From: JAGOJE01 sp964553715
GTDB taxonomy: Bacteria > Pseudomonadota > Alphaproteobacteria > Rickettsiales > Rickettsiaceae
DNA: 40,846 bases
NCBI GenBank assembly: GCA_964553715.1
Contig: CAZKKY010000010.1
Span: forward strand, 1 to 40,846
Direction of reading: 5' to 3'
The notes beneath the pieces are model-generated. The model had not been told where the DNA came from, searched no databases, and saw nothing but the letters and a program-made list of their open reading frames with translations. The position numbers and the translations under genes are program-made. How positions within the stretch are numbered: the stretch's first letter is position 1; every line of letters begins with the position of its first letter. Of the stretch, positions 25,324 through 33,726 are shown in pieces.

Positions 25324-26304
25324 TTATTTGTAACTATAAATCAGACGTAATAATTCCTTAACCCCCATTCCTGAATGACCAGAAATAGTATATACTTTTT
25401 TACCAGTAGCATTCTCCAGAAGATTTTTTTTCTTTGCTATTTCGTCATCTGTTAGGCAATCACACTTATTTAGAGCTATTATTTCATTCTTATCTTTTAT
25501 TAATATAGAAAAACTATCTAACTCATGCCTTATGATATTGTAACTCTCTACTACATCTTCTGCGGAAGCATCAATAAGATGCAGCAAAATACCGCAGCGC
25601 TCTATATGTTTCAGGAATTTATCTCCAAGTCCATGGCCTTCATGAGCACCCTCTATAAGCCCAGGAATATCAGCAAGTACAAATTCATTATCATCTACCC
25701 TCACAACTCCAAGATGTGGTGCAAGAGTAGTAAAAGGATAGTCTGCGATTTTTGGCTTTGCAGCGCTTACGCAAGATAGAAAGGTCGATTTACCGGCATT
25801 CGGAAGCCCCACGAGCCCAGCATCTGATAAAAGCTTTAGCTCTAATCTAATCCACATTTCTTCTCCCTTGTATCCTCTTGTTATACGCTCTGGAGCCTGA
25901 TTAAGAGAAGATTTGAAATGCGCATTACCAAGGCCACCACGTCCACCTTTTAAAATTTCATATCTCTGCTCTGCCTCTGTAAAGTCAAACAAAATATGTT
26001 CTCTATCATCAGATAGAACTTGTGTTCCTATAGGAACCTTTAAAATTAATGGATCTCTTGAAGCGCCTGTTCTATTGCTTCCCTTGCCACCCTCGCCATT
26101 ATCTGCTTTAAAATGCTGCTTATAGCGAAAATGCAATAATGTGTTTATGTGTGGATCGCTCTGAATAATTATGCTACCACCTGAGCCACCATTGCCTCCA
26201 TCTGGGCCACCTTTATCTACATATTTTTCACGGCGAAAACTAAGACAACCATTACCTCCATCACCACTTTTTAAATAGATTTTAGCTTCATCAATAAATT
26301 TCAT
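25324..26304 (-). CDS. obgE: Obg-family GTPase ObgE/CgtA
   Basis: ObgE is a ribosome-associated GTPase needed for large-subunit maturation and stress control. The 326-residue protein has the glycine-rich Obg domain (1-160; DGGNGCLSFRREKYV, GGPDGGNGGSGG) and a G domain with G1 GLPNAGKST (166-174), G3 DIPGLIEGA (212-220) and G4 NKCD (near 278). The optional C-terminal OCT domain is absent, as in other rickettsial forms. It heads the minus-strand unit with ratA and purC. The upstream gap of about 450 bases separates it from a divergent methyltransferase gene. Confidence 0.96.
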   Translation of the reverse strand: MKFIDEAKIYLKSGDGGNGCLSFRREKYVDKGGPDGGNGGSGGSIIIQSDPHINTLLHFRYKQHFKADNGEGGKGSNRTGASRDPLILKVPIGTQVLSDDREHILFDFTEAEQRYEILKGGRGGLGNAHFKSSLNQAPERITRGYKGEEMWIRLELKLLSDAGLVGLPNAGKSTFLSCVSAAKPKIADYPFTTLAPHLGVVRVDDNEFVLADIPGLIEGAHEGHGLGDKFLKHIERCGILLHLIDASAEDVVESYNIIRHELDSFSILIKDKNEIIALNKCDCLTDDEIAKKKNLLENATGKKVYTISGHSGMGVKELLRLIYSYK

Positions 26305-26755
26305 ACAAAATTCCTAATTATTCTATTCAATATTCCTAAGGTCTGCCCACAAAATCTTCTTAAGCAGAAAATTCTTAGGTTAAAATAGAAATTTGTATTA
26401 CGAAAATATCTAATCATCATAATCATTGCAAGTAAAAATACTTAGCCATTATAGTCGTCTGTAGATTCTAAAAATTGCTATTAGTACTTATATATAAGCT
26501 TTCTAATGGTTTTTATATATTGTTTTTCTTGAATTTGCTTTGCCCTTTTATCTTCATATTTAAATTTCTGTTCTAGAAGAAAAAAGATTTATTACCAAAT
26601 CTTTCCTTTTTTATCTGACTGTGTTATAAAAGTACCATAATATATGGCTTCATTGGCGATCCTGGAAGAAAAAATCAACAAGGTTATTTTTCCTATTGTC
26701 GATAATTATTCCTATGATATTACTAATAACTCAAACATTTATTTAAAGGTGAAAG
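26305..26755. other. intergenic region between divergent obgE and the PKMT gene
   Basis: These 451 bases must hold promoters for both genes, but I cannot pick clear ones. An inverted pair, CCTAAG (26335-26340) and CTTAGG (26374-26379), encloses a second pair CTGC/GCAG. A small hairpin AAAGATTT-ATTACC-AAATCTTT (26583-26604) followed by a T-rich run (26607-26612) resembles a weak terminator or leader hairpin on the plus strand. No gene is visible. The downstream gene has the ribosome site AAAGGTG at 26744-26750. Confidence 0.4.
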
Positions 26756-28354
26756 ATGTCAGAAACTATTTTAGTAGAACAAAATGAACAAAAAAATTCA
26801 TATGATGCAGTTCCTTACGAGAGCGTACCATATCCTCATACCAACCCTTCTTATTTAAGATGTGTAGGTTCTTTTTTTGGTATGAATCCTCCAAAACTAG
26901 AAAATGCAAGAGTTTTAGAGCTTGGCTGCGCTGGTGGTGGCAACATTATTCCTATCGCTCATCGCTATCCAAAATCTGAGTGTGTAGGCGTTGATCTTTC
27001 TGCGGTGCAAATTGATATTGCGAAAAAACAAGTTGAAGGCCTAGGATTAAAAAACATAGAGTTTAAATGCGCTTCTATTACAGATATAGATGCATCTTAT
27101 GGTAAATTTGACTATATAATCTGCCATGGTGTATTTTCATGGGTGCCTGAGAATGTACAAGATGCTATCCTTAAAGTTTGTGGTAACTCTCTTACAGAGA
27201 ATGGACTTGCTTATATTAGCTATAATACTCTTCCCGGTTGGAATATGGTAAGAACAGTACGCGATATGATGCTTTATCACTCTAGTATGTTTAGCTCTCC
27301 TATCGAAAAAGTTCAACAATCTAGATTGTTGCTAGATTTTATTAAAGATAGCCTTCCTAAGGAAAATAATCCATATGCAGAAGTATTAAGAAGAGAGTCA
27401 GAAATTCTTGCTCAGCAACCAGATCACTATTTATTCCACGAACATTTAGAAGAATGCAATAAGCAATATTATTTTAATGAATTTATGAAAGAAGCTGCTA
27501 AACATTCCCTTCAATATGTTGGTGATAGCGCTATTGCTAGTATGTTCCTTGGTAACCTTCCTTCTAGCGTTGTAGAAAAGCTTCAAGCTGTCAATGATAT
27601 AATTCGTACAGAACAATATATGGATTTTATAAATAATCGTAGATTCCGTATGAGTATTTTATCAAGAGCTGGGGTACGTATAAACCGCGATCTTAATGAT
27701 AATACTATTAAGGCTAGCCATATGTATCTAAGAATTGTGCCTGAAAAACCTATTTCTGATATTAAAATAGAGGATTTAACAGAGCAAGTACATTTCCTAT
27801 ATCAAGGAATAGCTGATAATAAAATATCTACTACTTCTCCTGTTATGAAGGCTGTTTTCTATACTTTTGCTGAGAATATGAATCATCCTCTATCATTTGA
27901 TGAGATTGTAAAATTAGCAGCTAAAAAACTTCCTAAAACAAATGTTGATGAAATAGCCAGAGAATTTGCTGCTAACGGTATACGTATGGTTTTATCTGGC
28001 CATATTAATTTATCAGATGGTGCTATTTCTAAAAATACTCTATCTAAAAAACCTGAAATTTCTGGACTTGCTCGTTATCAGGCATTAAATATGCCAAATC
28101 TATGGGTAACTAATGAGCTTCATGAAAGAGTGCTAATTAATATCTTAGAAAAATATCTGCTAAGATATCTTGACGGGAAACATTCCGTTGAAGAGTTAGT
28201 AGAAAAAATGATAACTCACGTAGAAAGTGGTGAATTAACCATAAATAAAGAAGGAAAGCCAATAAGCGATAAAGATGAAATCAAAAAAGAAATCCACGGT
28301 GCTGTTGTGCAGACCCTAGAAAAAATAAAATCTATGGCTTTGCTTGTAGCATAA
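26756..28354 (+). CDS. protein-lysine methyltransferase-like enzyme (Rickettsia PKMT type)
   Basis: This 532-residue protein matches the layout of the rickettsial methyltransferases PKMT1/PKMT2 that methylate lysines of the surface protein OmpB. The entry segment YDAVPYESVPYPHTNP lies at 16-31 and motif I VLELGCAGGGN at 53-63. The SAM-binding acid is in CVGVDLS, followed by ICHGVFSWVPE and then SYNTLPGWNMVRTVRDMML. A methyltransferase-regulatory region (about 220-330, with EHLEECNKQYYFNEFM and INNRRFR) precedes a C-terminal helical domain to 532. Regulatory-domain methyltransferases also occur in free-living bacteria. The close resemblance supports a PKMT, but whether OmpB is a target depends on the organism having such a protein. 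It is a single-gene unit with its own terminator. Confidence 0.85.
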   Translation: MSETILVEQNEQKNSYDAVPYESVPYPHTNPSYLRCVGSFFGMNPPKLENARVLELGCAGGGNIIPIAHRYPKSECVGVDLSAVQIDIAKKQVEGLGLKNIEFKCASITDIDASYGKFDYIICHGVFSWVPENVQDAILKVCGNSLTENGLAYISYNTLPGWNMVRTVRDMMLYHSSMFSSPIEKVQQSRLLLDFIKDSLPKENNPYAEVLRRESEILAQQPDHYLFHEHLEECNKQYYFNEFMKEAAKHSLQYVGDSAIASMFLGNLPSSVVEKLQAVNDIIRTEQYMDFINNRRFRMSILSRAGVRINRDLNDNTIKASHMYLRIVPEKPISDIKIEDLTEQVHFLYQGIADNKISTTSPVMKAVFYTFAENMNHPLSFDEIVKLAAKKLPKTNVDEIAREFAANGIRMVLSGHINLSDGAISKNTLSKKPEISGLARYQALNMPNLWVTNELHERVLINILEKYLLRYLDGKHSVEELVEKMITHVESGELTINKEGKPISDKDEIKKEIHGAVVQTLEKIKSMALLVA

Positions 28355-28369
28355 TTTTTTCCTAATATT

Positions 28370-28401
28370 AAATATAGGGGAGCTCTTGCTTCCCTATATT
28401 T
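28370..28401 (+). terminator. terminator hairpin of the PKMT gene
   Basis: AAATATAGGGGAGC (28370-28383) pairs over 14 bases with GCTTCCCTATATTT (28388-28401), with one G-T pair and a TCTT loop. It starts 16 bases past the stop codon. Confidence 0.75.
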
Positions 28402-28446
28402 TGATAACCCATAAATTAAGAGAATAAAACACGAATTTTGATATTA

Positions 28447-28695
28447 ATGATGACCAAGGTATGCTCCCCAATAGAAAAATCAGATTCTGATCTTCCACCC
28501 ACCTGGGATAGATCTGGGGCTGGATTGCCAAACCTTCCTAGAGATATTGAAATCTCTTCTGGAGTTTTGACTATTCCTGATGCAGTAGTAAATTTCTCCT
28601 ATACAAATGATCCAAATATTATTACAATATCTGATACATCTAACCGTTTTCCTCTAATAACTGAAGACATTGGAGCTACTGGAAGAAATACATAG
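28447..28695 (+). CDS. small hypothetical protein or gene remnant
   Basis: An open frame of 82 residues from ATG 28447 (or 79 from ATG 28450) lies between the PKMT terminator and tsaB. It has no recognised domain, signal or membrane segment. It is rich in Pro, Asp, Ser and Thr (DLPPTWDRSGAGLPNLP, then NDPNIITISDTSNR). Its codon use looks like that of neighbouring genes, with a preference for A/T third positions, which favours a real or formerly real gene. No good ribosome site precedes either ATG, and a TTG at 28438 extends the frame. It may be an orphan protein, part of a decayed surface protein, or chance. Confidence 0.35.
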   Translation: MMTKVCSPIEKSDSDLPPTWDRSGAGLPNLPRDIEISSGVLTIPDAVVNFSYTNDPNIITISDTSNRFPLITEDIGATGRNT

Positions 28696-28819
28696 TTAGT
28701 AATGCATATTCTAATCTGTCTTTTCGTAAGTAGTATTTGCTAAAAAGCATATTATCTTTACAGCAGACAACATTGGTCAATTGCAAGAATTTATAACGAA
28801 TCAATTGTATTGTTGCTAT

Positions 28820-28837
28820 TTCCCGCGTGAGCGGGAA
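28820..28837. repeat. REP-like palindrome, TTCCCGC-GTGA-GCGGGAA
   Basis: Perfect seven-base arms (28820-28826 and 28831-28837) with a GTGA loop form a GC-rich palindrome in an AT-rich gap. It continues into GCGGGAATC, the core of a widespread intergenic palindrome family. The rest of 28696-28920 shows no gene. Confidence 0.6.
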
Positions 28838-28920
28838 TCTATAAATAGCTATTCTAGAGCCCCATTTTCATGGTGATGACAGTTCTTTGTTATGAAATGC
28901 AGGTTTCTCTCTACCACTAC

Positions 28921-29613
28921 TTACTTTGCACTAATGCTAGTATATGGTGGTTTTATATATAGTGGCACCATATCCTGACTCCTGATGTGCTTATTATTTT
29001 TTATTTTATGGTAAGCTGTTCTTGCAACAGTTCTTGCTTCCGGTGATGGAAATCTTGGAAGAGCTATTACTCTTTCTATATTAAGCAAATTTTCTGGCAG
29101 AAATTCTAGGCCACTACCTGTTATGACAATTTTCCCTTTTATATCATTTAGATATTTATCCACATCCTTAATATAAATGACGCATGGTTCTGAAGTATAG
29201 TTACCATAAGCATCAAAGGTTTGGGCGTATAATTGTTCCGAAAAAGCATTCATAAAAACCACGGAAGAATCATAATTTTTTACATGCTCCATCGCCCTAA
29301 AATTTATTGCTTCTAAGCTAGTTATTGCGATAGGATTAATATTAGGAGAGGCTGCTATAATACCATAAGCAGATGCAAGACCTATTCTAACACCTGTAAA
29401 GCTTCCAGGGCCAGTAGTGACCGCTAGAAAATCTATATCACTGAAATTTTGTTTCGCATCATTTAAGGCTGATTCTATAAGAGAGAAAAGCATTTCTGCC
29501 TGGCTATTAGGCTTGTTGCAATGTCTTTCTGCAAGAATGGTATCATTCTCATAAATTGCTGCGGAACATTTTTGGTTAGTAGTATCAAAGCTTAGTATTT
29601 TTACTTTTTTCAT
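28921..29613 (-). CDS. tsaB: tRNA t6A modification protein TsaB
   Basis: TsaB is the partner of TsaD and TsaE in making threonylcarbamoyl-adenosine at position 37 of ANN-decoding tRNAs. The 230-residue protein has the ASKHA-type N-terminal fold (ILSFDTTNQKCSAAI), the signature TGPGSFTGVRIGLASAYG, and a C-terminal half resembling TsaD without its metal site. Its start lies one base after the SH3 gene stop, so it ends a three-gene unit with that gene and the antiporter. The length is normal for alphaproteobacteria. Confidence 0.93.
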   Translation of the reverse strand: MKKVKILSFDTTNQKCSAAIYENDTILAERHCNKPNSQAEMLFSLIESALNDAKQNFSDIDFLAVTTGPGSFTGVRIGLASAYGIIAASPNINPIAITSLEAINFRAMEHVKNYDSSVVFMNAFSEQLYAQTFDAYGNYTSEPCVIYIKDVDKYLNDIKGKIVITGSGLEFLPENLLNIERVIALPRFPSPEARTVARTAYHKIKNNKHIRSQDMVPLYIKPPYTSISAK

Positions 29614-29614
29614 A

Positions 29615-30100
29615 TTACTCTTCTGGATAAATGCCCCACAGATACTTTCTATTTATCCATCCATCATATGATTGACATTTTATTTTGCACCAAAGTTTTT
29701 GGCATTTTTTAAATTCACATCTAACGTGTGGCGATACTTTGGCTACAACGCGACTAGAATGATCAGGCGATTTATGAATAGCAACTACCTCCTTACTCGT
29801 TATTATTACACTGCGCTTTCCTGATAAAACACTAGAATGAATCCATCCTCCTTGACCTTCAATATCTTTTACATAGCGCCATTGTTCAAATTCTGCGGTA
29901 ATCTCTAGTGGTTCTCCTTTTTTAATAAAAACCCATTCAATAGGGTAACTAATCCCTGGTCCAGACCTTGCGTTCACTTCTGCTGATTTCGTACTGACAA
30001 ATCTAGGTACTGGTAACTTCTTTGAAGCATAGGTATTTGAAGATATTAAAAATATGAGCAATATAAAAGATAACAATTTACTTAGTTTCATATTCATCAA
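29615..30100 (-). CDS. exported bacterial SH3-domain protein
   Basis: This 161-residue protein has a signal peptide (about 1-25, with a run of Leu/Ile/Phe ending near TYAS) and then two SH3b-like segments. The first is at about 35-97 (EVNARSGPGISYPIEWVFIKKG, GGWIHSSVLSGKR). The second is at about 98-157 (VAIHKSPDHSSRVVAKVSPHV, YDGWINRKYLWGIYPEE). Such SH3_3/YgiM-type domains usually bind peptidoglycan or act as periplasmic adaptors. It contains four cysteines in a CEFKKCQKLWCKIKC cluster, which may form disulfides. It overlaps the antiporter gene by 23 bases and precedes tsaB by one base. Its function is unknown. Confidence 0.85.
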   Translation of the reverse strand: MMNMKLSKLLSFILLIFLISSNTYASKKLPVPRFVSTKSAEVNARSGPGISYPIEWVFIKKGEPLEITAEFEQWRYVKDIEGQGGWIHSSVLSGKRSVIITSKEVVAIHKSPDHSSRVVAKVSPHVRCEFKKCQKLWCKIKCQSYDGWINRKYLWGIYPEE

Positions 30101-31808
30101 TCACCTCTTCATCTGACTTTGCGATAACATAACTACCAGCTCTAAATTGATTTTTAATTCTATTAATTTCATACTCGCTAACACCGATTGATTTAAGCAC
30201 TGCTCCGCTTAATTGAAGACCTGTTTCGTAATCTTCTGGTATTATTATAGTAGCGCCTAGATCATATAAATCTGAAGAATTACGTAAATCATGAGTTCTT
30301 ACTATTATTGCAATATCTTTATAGTGAGAAGAAATAGCTTTTAGAGATTTTTTAATCGTAATCTCATTATCTATGGTAAGTATTACAGATAATGCTCTTT
30401 CAGCACCAGATGATTTTAGAATTTCTAATTGTGCAATATCACCTTTAAAAATAGGAAAACCATTAGATTCCTCTTCTTTTACTATATCTTCATTGATATC
30501 AATAGCAATGTAGTTTACCCCTTCTGCAGCTAATACTCTTGCAACCATTTTTCCTACTTTTCCAAAACCAGCTATAATAACGTGCTGAGTAAGGTCTCTA
30601 GCGCCTTGTTCTAGGGCATCAAGCGGAGTAGTATCAATTTGTTCTTCAAGAGCATTTGCTATTTTTTCTCCTATCAGAGAAAGTAATGGAGTAAGTGCCA
30701 TAGTACAGGTAACTATCAACAGCAACATCTTTCCAAGATCATGATTTATTACATTATTTTCCATAGCAAGGTTAAATAGAATGAATGCAAATTCTCCACC
30801 CTGGCTTAGTAATAAACCTGCGTGCAAAGCAACCCCTTTAGGAAATTCAAACAATATACACAAACCACTTATTATTAAGGCCTTAACTACTATTAAACTG
30901 ATAGAGAAAACAAATATTTGTGAAATACTGTTATAAATTTCGCGCCAATCTATTGTCATCCCAACAGACATAAAAAACAAACCGAGTAACAATCCTTTAA
31001 AAGGATATATACTTTCTTCTGCTTGTAACCTAAACTCTGTCTCTGCTACTAATACTCCTGCAACAAATGCTCCAAGAGCGAGAGAAAGACCTAGTCTCTC
31101 TGTACCGCAAGCAGCAGAAAGAACTATAAGCAAAGTCGCTGCTATGAATAGCTCACTACTTCTTGCTTTATCAGAAGAAATAAGGTTAAACAATGGGCGT
31201 AAAAATAATCTACCTGCTATAAATATTCCAAGTAAAGCAAGAATAGCTTTAAGGAATGATGCTCCAACAGCTTCTAATATAGCGCTTTCACTATTTTTAG
31301 CTAATAATGGTATGACTACAAGTAGGGGGACTACAACAAAATCCTGTAGTAGTAAAATAGATAATGAAATACGGCCAGTTTGCGTAGACTGGTTCCCGCT
31401 TTCTTCTACTACTTGCATAACTATAGCAGTTGAAGATAGAGCAAGACCTCCACCAATTATCAAAGCAGCAGCATTACTGCCACTAAACATTACAACCGCA
31501 CCAGATACTATAATAGTTGTTATTAGTACTTGCAAAGATCCTAGTCCAAGTACATATTTCCTCATAGATTTTAGTCTCTCAAAGGATAATTCAAGACCTA
31601 TAGCAAATAGTAAAAATACTACTCCAAACTCGCCAAGAAGCTCTATGTCTTTATGTTGCACAAACATAAATCCATGATCTCCTATCATTGCTCCCGCTAC
31701 TAAATATCCAAGCACTGGGCTTAAGTTAAATCGCTTAAACAAAATAACTACAAATACTGCAGCAGCAATTAATATAACAACACTAGGTAATACTGGTATT
31801 TCTTCCAT
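30078..31808 (-). CDS. Kef-type CPA2 cation:proton antiporter with TrkA-N domain
   Basis: This 576-residue inner-membrane protein has about 12 membrane segments forming an Na+/H+ exchanger domain (1-390; LGYLVAGAMIGDHG, LLFAIGLELSFERL, GGGLALSSTAIVMQV, LLQDFVVVPLLV). A cytosolic TrkA-N/RCK NAD-binding domain starts near 408 (HVIIAGFGKVGKMVARVL) and extends to the end. It likely moves K+ or Na+ against H+ for pH and osmotic control. KefB/KefC-type glutathione gating is possible but cannot be read from sequence; the regulatory KefF/G subunit is absent. The gene leads a unit with the SH3 protein and tsaB. Confidence 0.9.
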   Translation of the reverse strand: MEEIPVLPSVVILIAAAVFVVILFKRFNLSPVLGYLVAGAMIGDHGFMFVQHKDIELLGEFGVVFLLFAIGLELSFERLKSMRKYVLGLGSLQVLITTIIVSGAVVMFSGSNAAALIIGGGLALSSTAIVMQVVEESGNQSTQTGRISLSILLLQDFVVVPLLVVIPLLAKNSESAILEAVGASFLKAILALLGIFIAGRLFLRPLFNLISSDKARSSELFIAATLLIVLSAACGTERLGLSLALGAFVAGVLVAETEFRLQAEESIYPFKGLLLGLFFMSVGMTIDWREIYNSISQIFVFSISLIVVKALIISGLCILFEFPKGVALHAGLLLSQGGEFAFILFNLAMENNVINHDLGKMLLLIVTCTMALTPLLSLIGEKIANALEEQIDTTPLDALEQGARDLTQHVIIAGFGKVGKMVARVLAAEGVNYIAIDINEDIVKEEESNGFPIFKGDIAQLEILKSSGAERALSVILTIDNEITIKKSLKAISSHYKDIAIIVRTHDLRNSSDLYDLGATIIIPEDYETGLQLSGAVLKSIGVSEYEINRIKNQFRAGSYVIAKSDEEVIDEYETK

Positions 31809-31907
31809 TCAATTTCTATAAAATAATAATTAATAAGAAACATACTATGATAAGATGAGAGCGCCTACAAGGATTTTTGTGCGCAGCTATTAAAAATCAT
31901 TTAAGAC

Positions 31908-31935
31908 TTGACAGAAGATGTCTTTTCAGTAGAAT
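31908..31935 (+). promoter_or_regulatory. strong promoter of the tRNA-Ile gene
   Basis: A perfect TTGACA (31908-31913) is followed after 16 bases by TAGAAT (31930-31935). The tRNA begins at 31952, about 16 bases past the -10. This is the best promoter match in the window. Confidence 0.8.
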
Positions 31936-31951
31936 CTGACTACCATTTTAT

Positions 31952-32028
31952 GGGTTTGTAGCTCAGCTGGTTAGAGCACACGCCTGATAAGCGTGAGGTC
32001 GGAAGTTCAAGTCTTCTCAAACCCACCA
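31952..32028 (+). tRNA. tRNA-Ile (anticodon GAT), CCA encoded
   Basis: The 77-base gene folds as a full cloverleaf. The acceptor arms GGGTTTG/CAAACCC pair perfectly. The D-stem is GCTC/GAGC, and the anticodon stem CACGC/GCGTG has loop CTGATAA with anticodon GAT at 31986-31988. The T-arm is GGAAG-TTCAAGT-CTTCT and the 3' end is ACCA. It stands alone rather than in a 16S-23S spacer, in line with the broken rRNA operons of Rickettsia. It lies between the antiporter gene and lptF. Confidence 0.97.
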
Positions 32029-32056
32029 TTTTAGACCCCGTATTACCTTTTTTTGA

Positions 32057-32085
32057 TTGATCTATGTCAATAATTTATGTTATAC
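32057..32085 (+). promoter_or_regulatory. possible promoter of lptF-tatA
   Basis: TTGATC (32057-32062) and TTATAC (32080-32085) are 17 bases apart, 43 bases before the lptF ATG. Read-through from the tRNA promoter is also possible because no terminator is seen after the tRNA. Confidence 0.4.
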
Positions 32086-32128
32086 GTAAGGTTTGTTAAC
32101 TGTTGTCTTTCACTAATTTTCGAATTAA

Positions 32129-33259
32129 ATGCAAATATATCAGAGATATATAATATCTAATATAACCTCAATATTTCTTATAATTTTATTTACTATTACT
32201 AGTCTTGTGTGGCTTAGTCAGGTAATCAAAATAGTTCCTCTTATGGGGCAAGGCGTTAGATTGCTAGACTTTATTAATATTACGATCTTATTACTACCTA
32301 TTTTACTATTTTCTATACTGCCCTTTGCAATAGTCTTAGCTATTGGTATTGTATATAATAAATTTAGCTATGAACGCGAAATTATCATATTAAATAACAT
32401 CAGTCTAAGCCCTTGGAAAATAATAAAACCTGCTATTATGGTAGCTTTTGCTGTTAGTATTTTAGGTTACTGTATTTCATTGTACTTACTACCTATTTCT
32501 ACTACAAAATTAAAAAATAATCTGAAATATCTAAAGGATAATTATGCTTCAGGCTTTATTCAGGAGAAAACTTTTACAACTTTATCTAAAAATATAGTGA
32601 TATATGTTAATCAAAAGCTTTCTGAAAAAAAGATGAAAGGTATTATAATATTTGATAATAGTAATAAACAAAAAAATGTTATAATTTTTGCTACATATGC
32701 AACAGTTAGTATAAAAAATAATGGCCCTTCTATTGATTTAATCGATGGCATGCGTCAGGATATTGACCAAGAAACGGGAAACCTCTCTAAAATGCATTTT
32801 AACTCTTTATCTGTATCATTAAAAAATGAAAATCAATGTCATAATGCAAGCTCTGATCCCAAATGTTTTCCTAAAAATATAAACAAAAAGGATTTAAATG
32901 AGTTTTTTCTTAATGAGCTTATATACCCGGATAATCAGTTAGCCCAAAGCCGTAAAATGAAATTAAAAGCTGAATCTAATCAAAGAATATTATGGCCACT
33001 AATGATTACAATAATCCCTATAGTTTTTTTATCAATATTCATGCAAAAACCATATAGTAGAAGAGGTAATAGTAAAATTATCTTGAAAGCTATTTTCACT
33101 TCTCTAATTTTTGTAATCATACATTTTGTGTTCTACAATCTTGCTTCTAAAAATAGCTTTTTTGGAATATTTTGCTATGTTAACGTTGGACTATTTTCTG
33201 CTTTTAGTTATTATCTGCTTAGAAGTGATAGCAATTTACTAAAAGAAAAATTCTTCTAA
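32129..33259 (+). CDS. lptF: LPS export ABC transporter permease LptF
   Basis: LptF is one of the two inner-membrane permeases (with LptG) that extract LPS for transport across the periplasm, powered by LptB. The 376-residue YjgP/YjgQ-family protein has an N-terminal pair of membrane segments (IYQRYIISNITSIFLIILFT; residues about 10-30 and 45-75), a third near 98-120, a periplasmic beta-jellyroll (about 130-270) and three C-terminal segments (about 285-365). LptF is preferred over LptG from similarity to Rickettsia neighbours, but the two are alike. It fits the lipid A genes of this window. The tatA gene follows after 33 bases. Confidence 0.85.
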   Translation: MQIYQRYIISNITSIFLIILFTITSLVWLSQVIKIVPLMGQGVRLLDFINITILLLPILLFSILPFAIVLAIGIVYNKFSYEREIIILNNISLSPWKIIKPAIMVAFAVSILGYCISLYLLPISTTKLKNNLKYLKDNYASGFIQEKTFTTLSKNIVIYVNQKLSEKKMKGIIIFDNSNKQKNVIIFATYATVSIKNNGPSIDLIDGMRQDIDQETGNLSKMHFNSLSVSLKNENQCHNASSDPKCFPKNINKKDLNEFFLNELIYPDNQLAQSRKMKLKAESNQRILWPLMITIIPIVFLSIFMQKPYSRRGNSKIILKAIFTSLIFVIIHFVFYNLASKNSFFGIFCYVNVGLFSAFSYYLLRSDSNLLKEKFF

Positions 33260-33292
33260 CTTATAAATTAAACATAATAATGAGGCAAAATC

Positions 33293-33460
33293 ATGATGGG
33301 AATGAGCTTTAGTCATTTAATTGTAATTTTATTGATAGTCTTTGTAGTTTTCGGAGCAGGGAAATTACCTCAGGTAATGGCGGATTTAGGCAAAGGCCTT
33401 AAAGCATTTAAAGATGCTTTGAAAAAAGATTCTGATGAAGAAGAAAAAGATCAAAAATAG
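33293..33460 (+). CDS. tatA: twin-arginine translocase subunit TatA
   Basis: This 55-residue protein is the TatA/E pore component of the twin-arginine export pathway for folded proteins. It has one membrane segment (FSHLIVILLIVFVVFGAGKL), the FG-hinge (Phe-Gly in VFGAGKLP), an amphipathic helix (PQVMADLGKGLKAFKDALKK) and a short acidic tail (DSDEEEKD). Family members usually start with the following MGMSF, so ATG 33296 may be the true start. GAGG at 33282-33285 fits either. No tatB or tatC is in the window; in Rickettsia they lie elsewhere. Confidence 0.95.
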   Translation: MMGMSFSHLIVILLIVFVVFGAGKLPQVMADLGKGLKAFKDALKKDSDEEEKDQK

Positions 33461-33639
33461 CCCAAAACAAGATTTCAGGATAATTTATCAACAGATTGTA
33501 ACCTTTGCTATCAATATTGATTAAAGCAAAGCTTATGATAAAAATTTTAAGAAGTGTATTTTTATACTATTAATAACATTCAGTTTTAGTAAGAGGATTT
33601 TTGTAAAATTACATGCCTACTCAAAGCATCAGATTCTTC

Positions 33640-33668
33640 TTGACTTTTAGGTCTAATTGTTGTAATAA
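33640..33668 (+). promoter_or_regulatory. promoter of the ATP/ADP translocase gene
   Basis: TTGACT (33640-33645) and TAATAA (33663-33668) are 17 bases apart, giving a leader of about 50 bases to the ATG at 33727. The rest of the 33461-33726 gap shows no gene. Confidence 0.5.
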
Positions 33669-33726
33669 GTATCTAGTATTTTTTAACAAAAATTCATTAA
33701 TTAAATTCTAACAATAGCTATATATC

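Noticed and set aside
29156..29164. Strict DnaA box TTATCCACA inside tsaB
   Set aside because: It is a single site in coding sequence with no neighbouring boxes, so it is probably chance.
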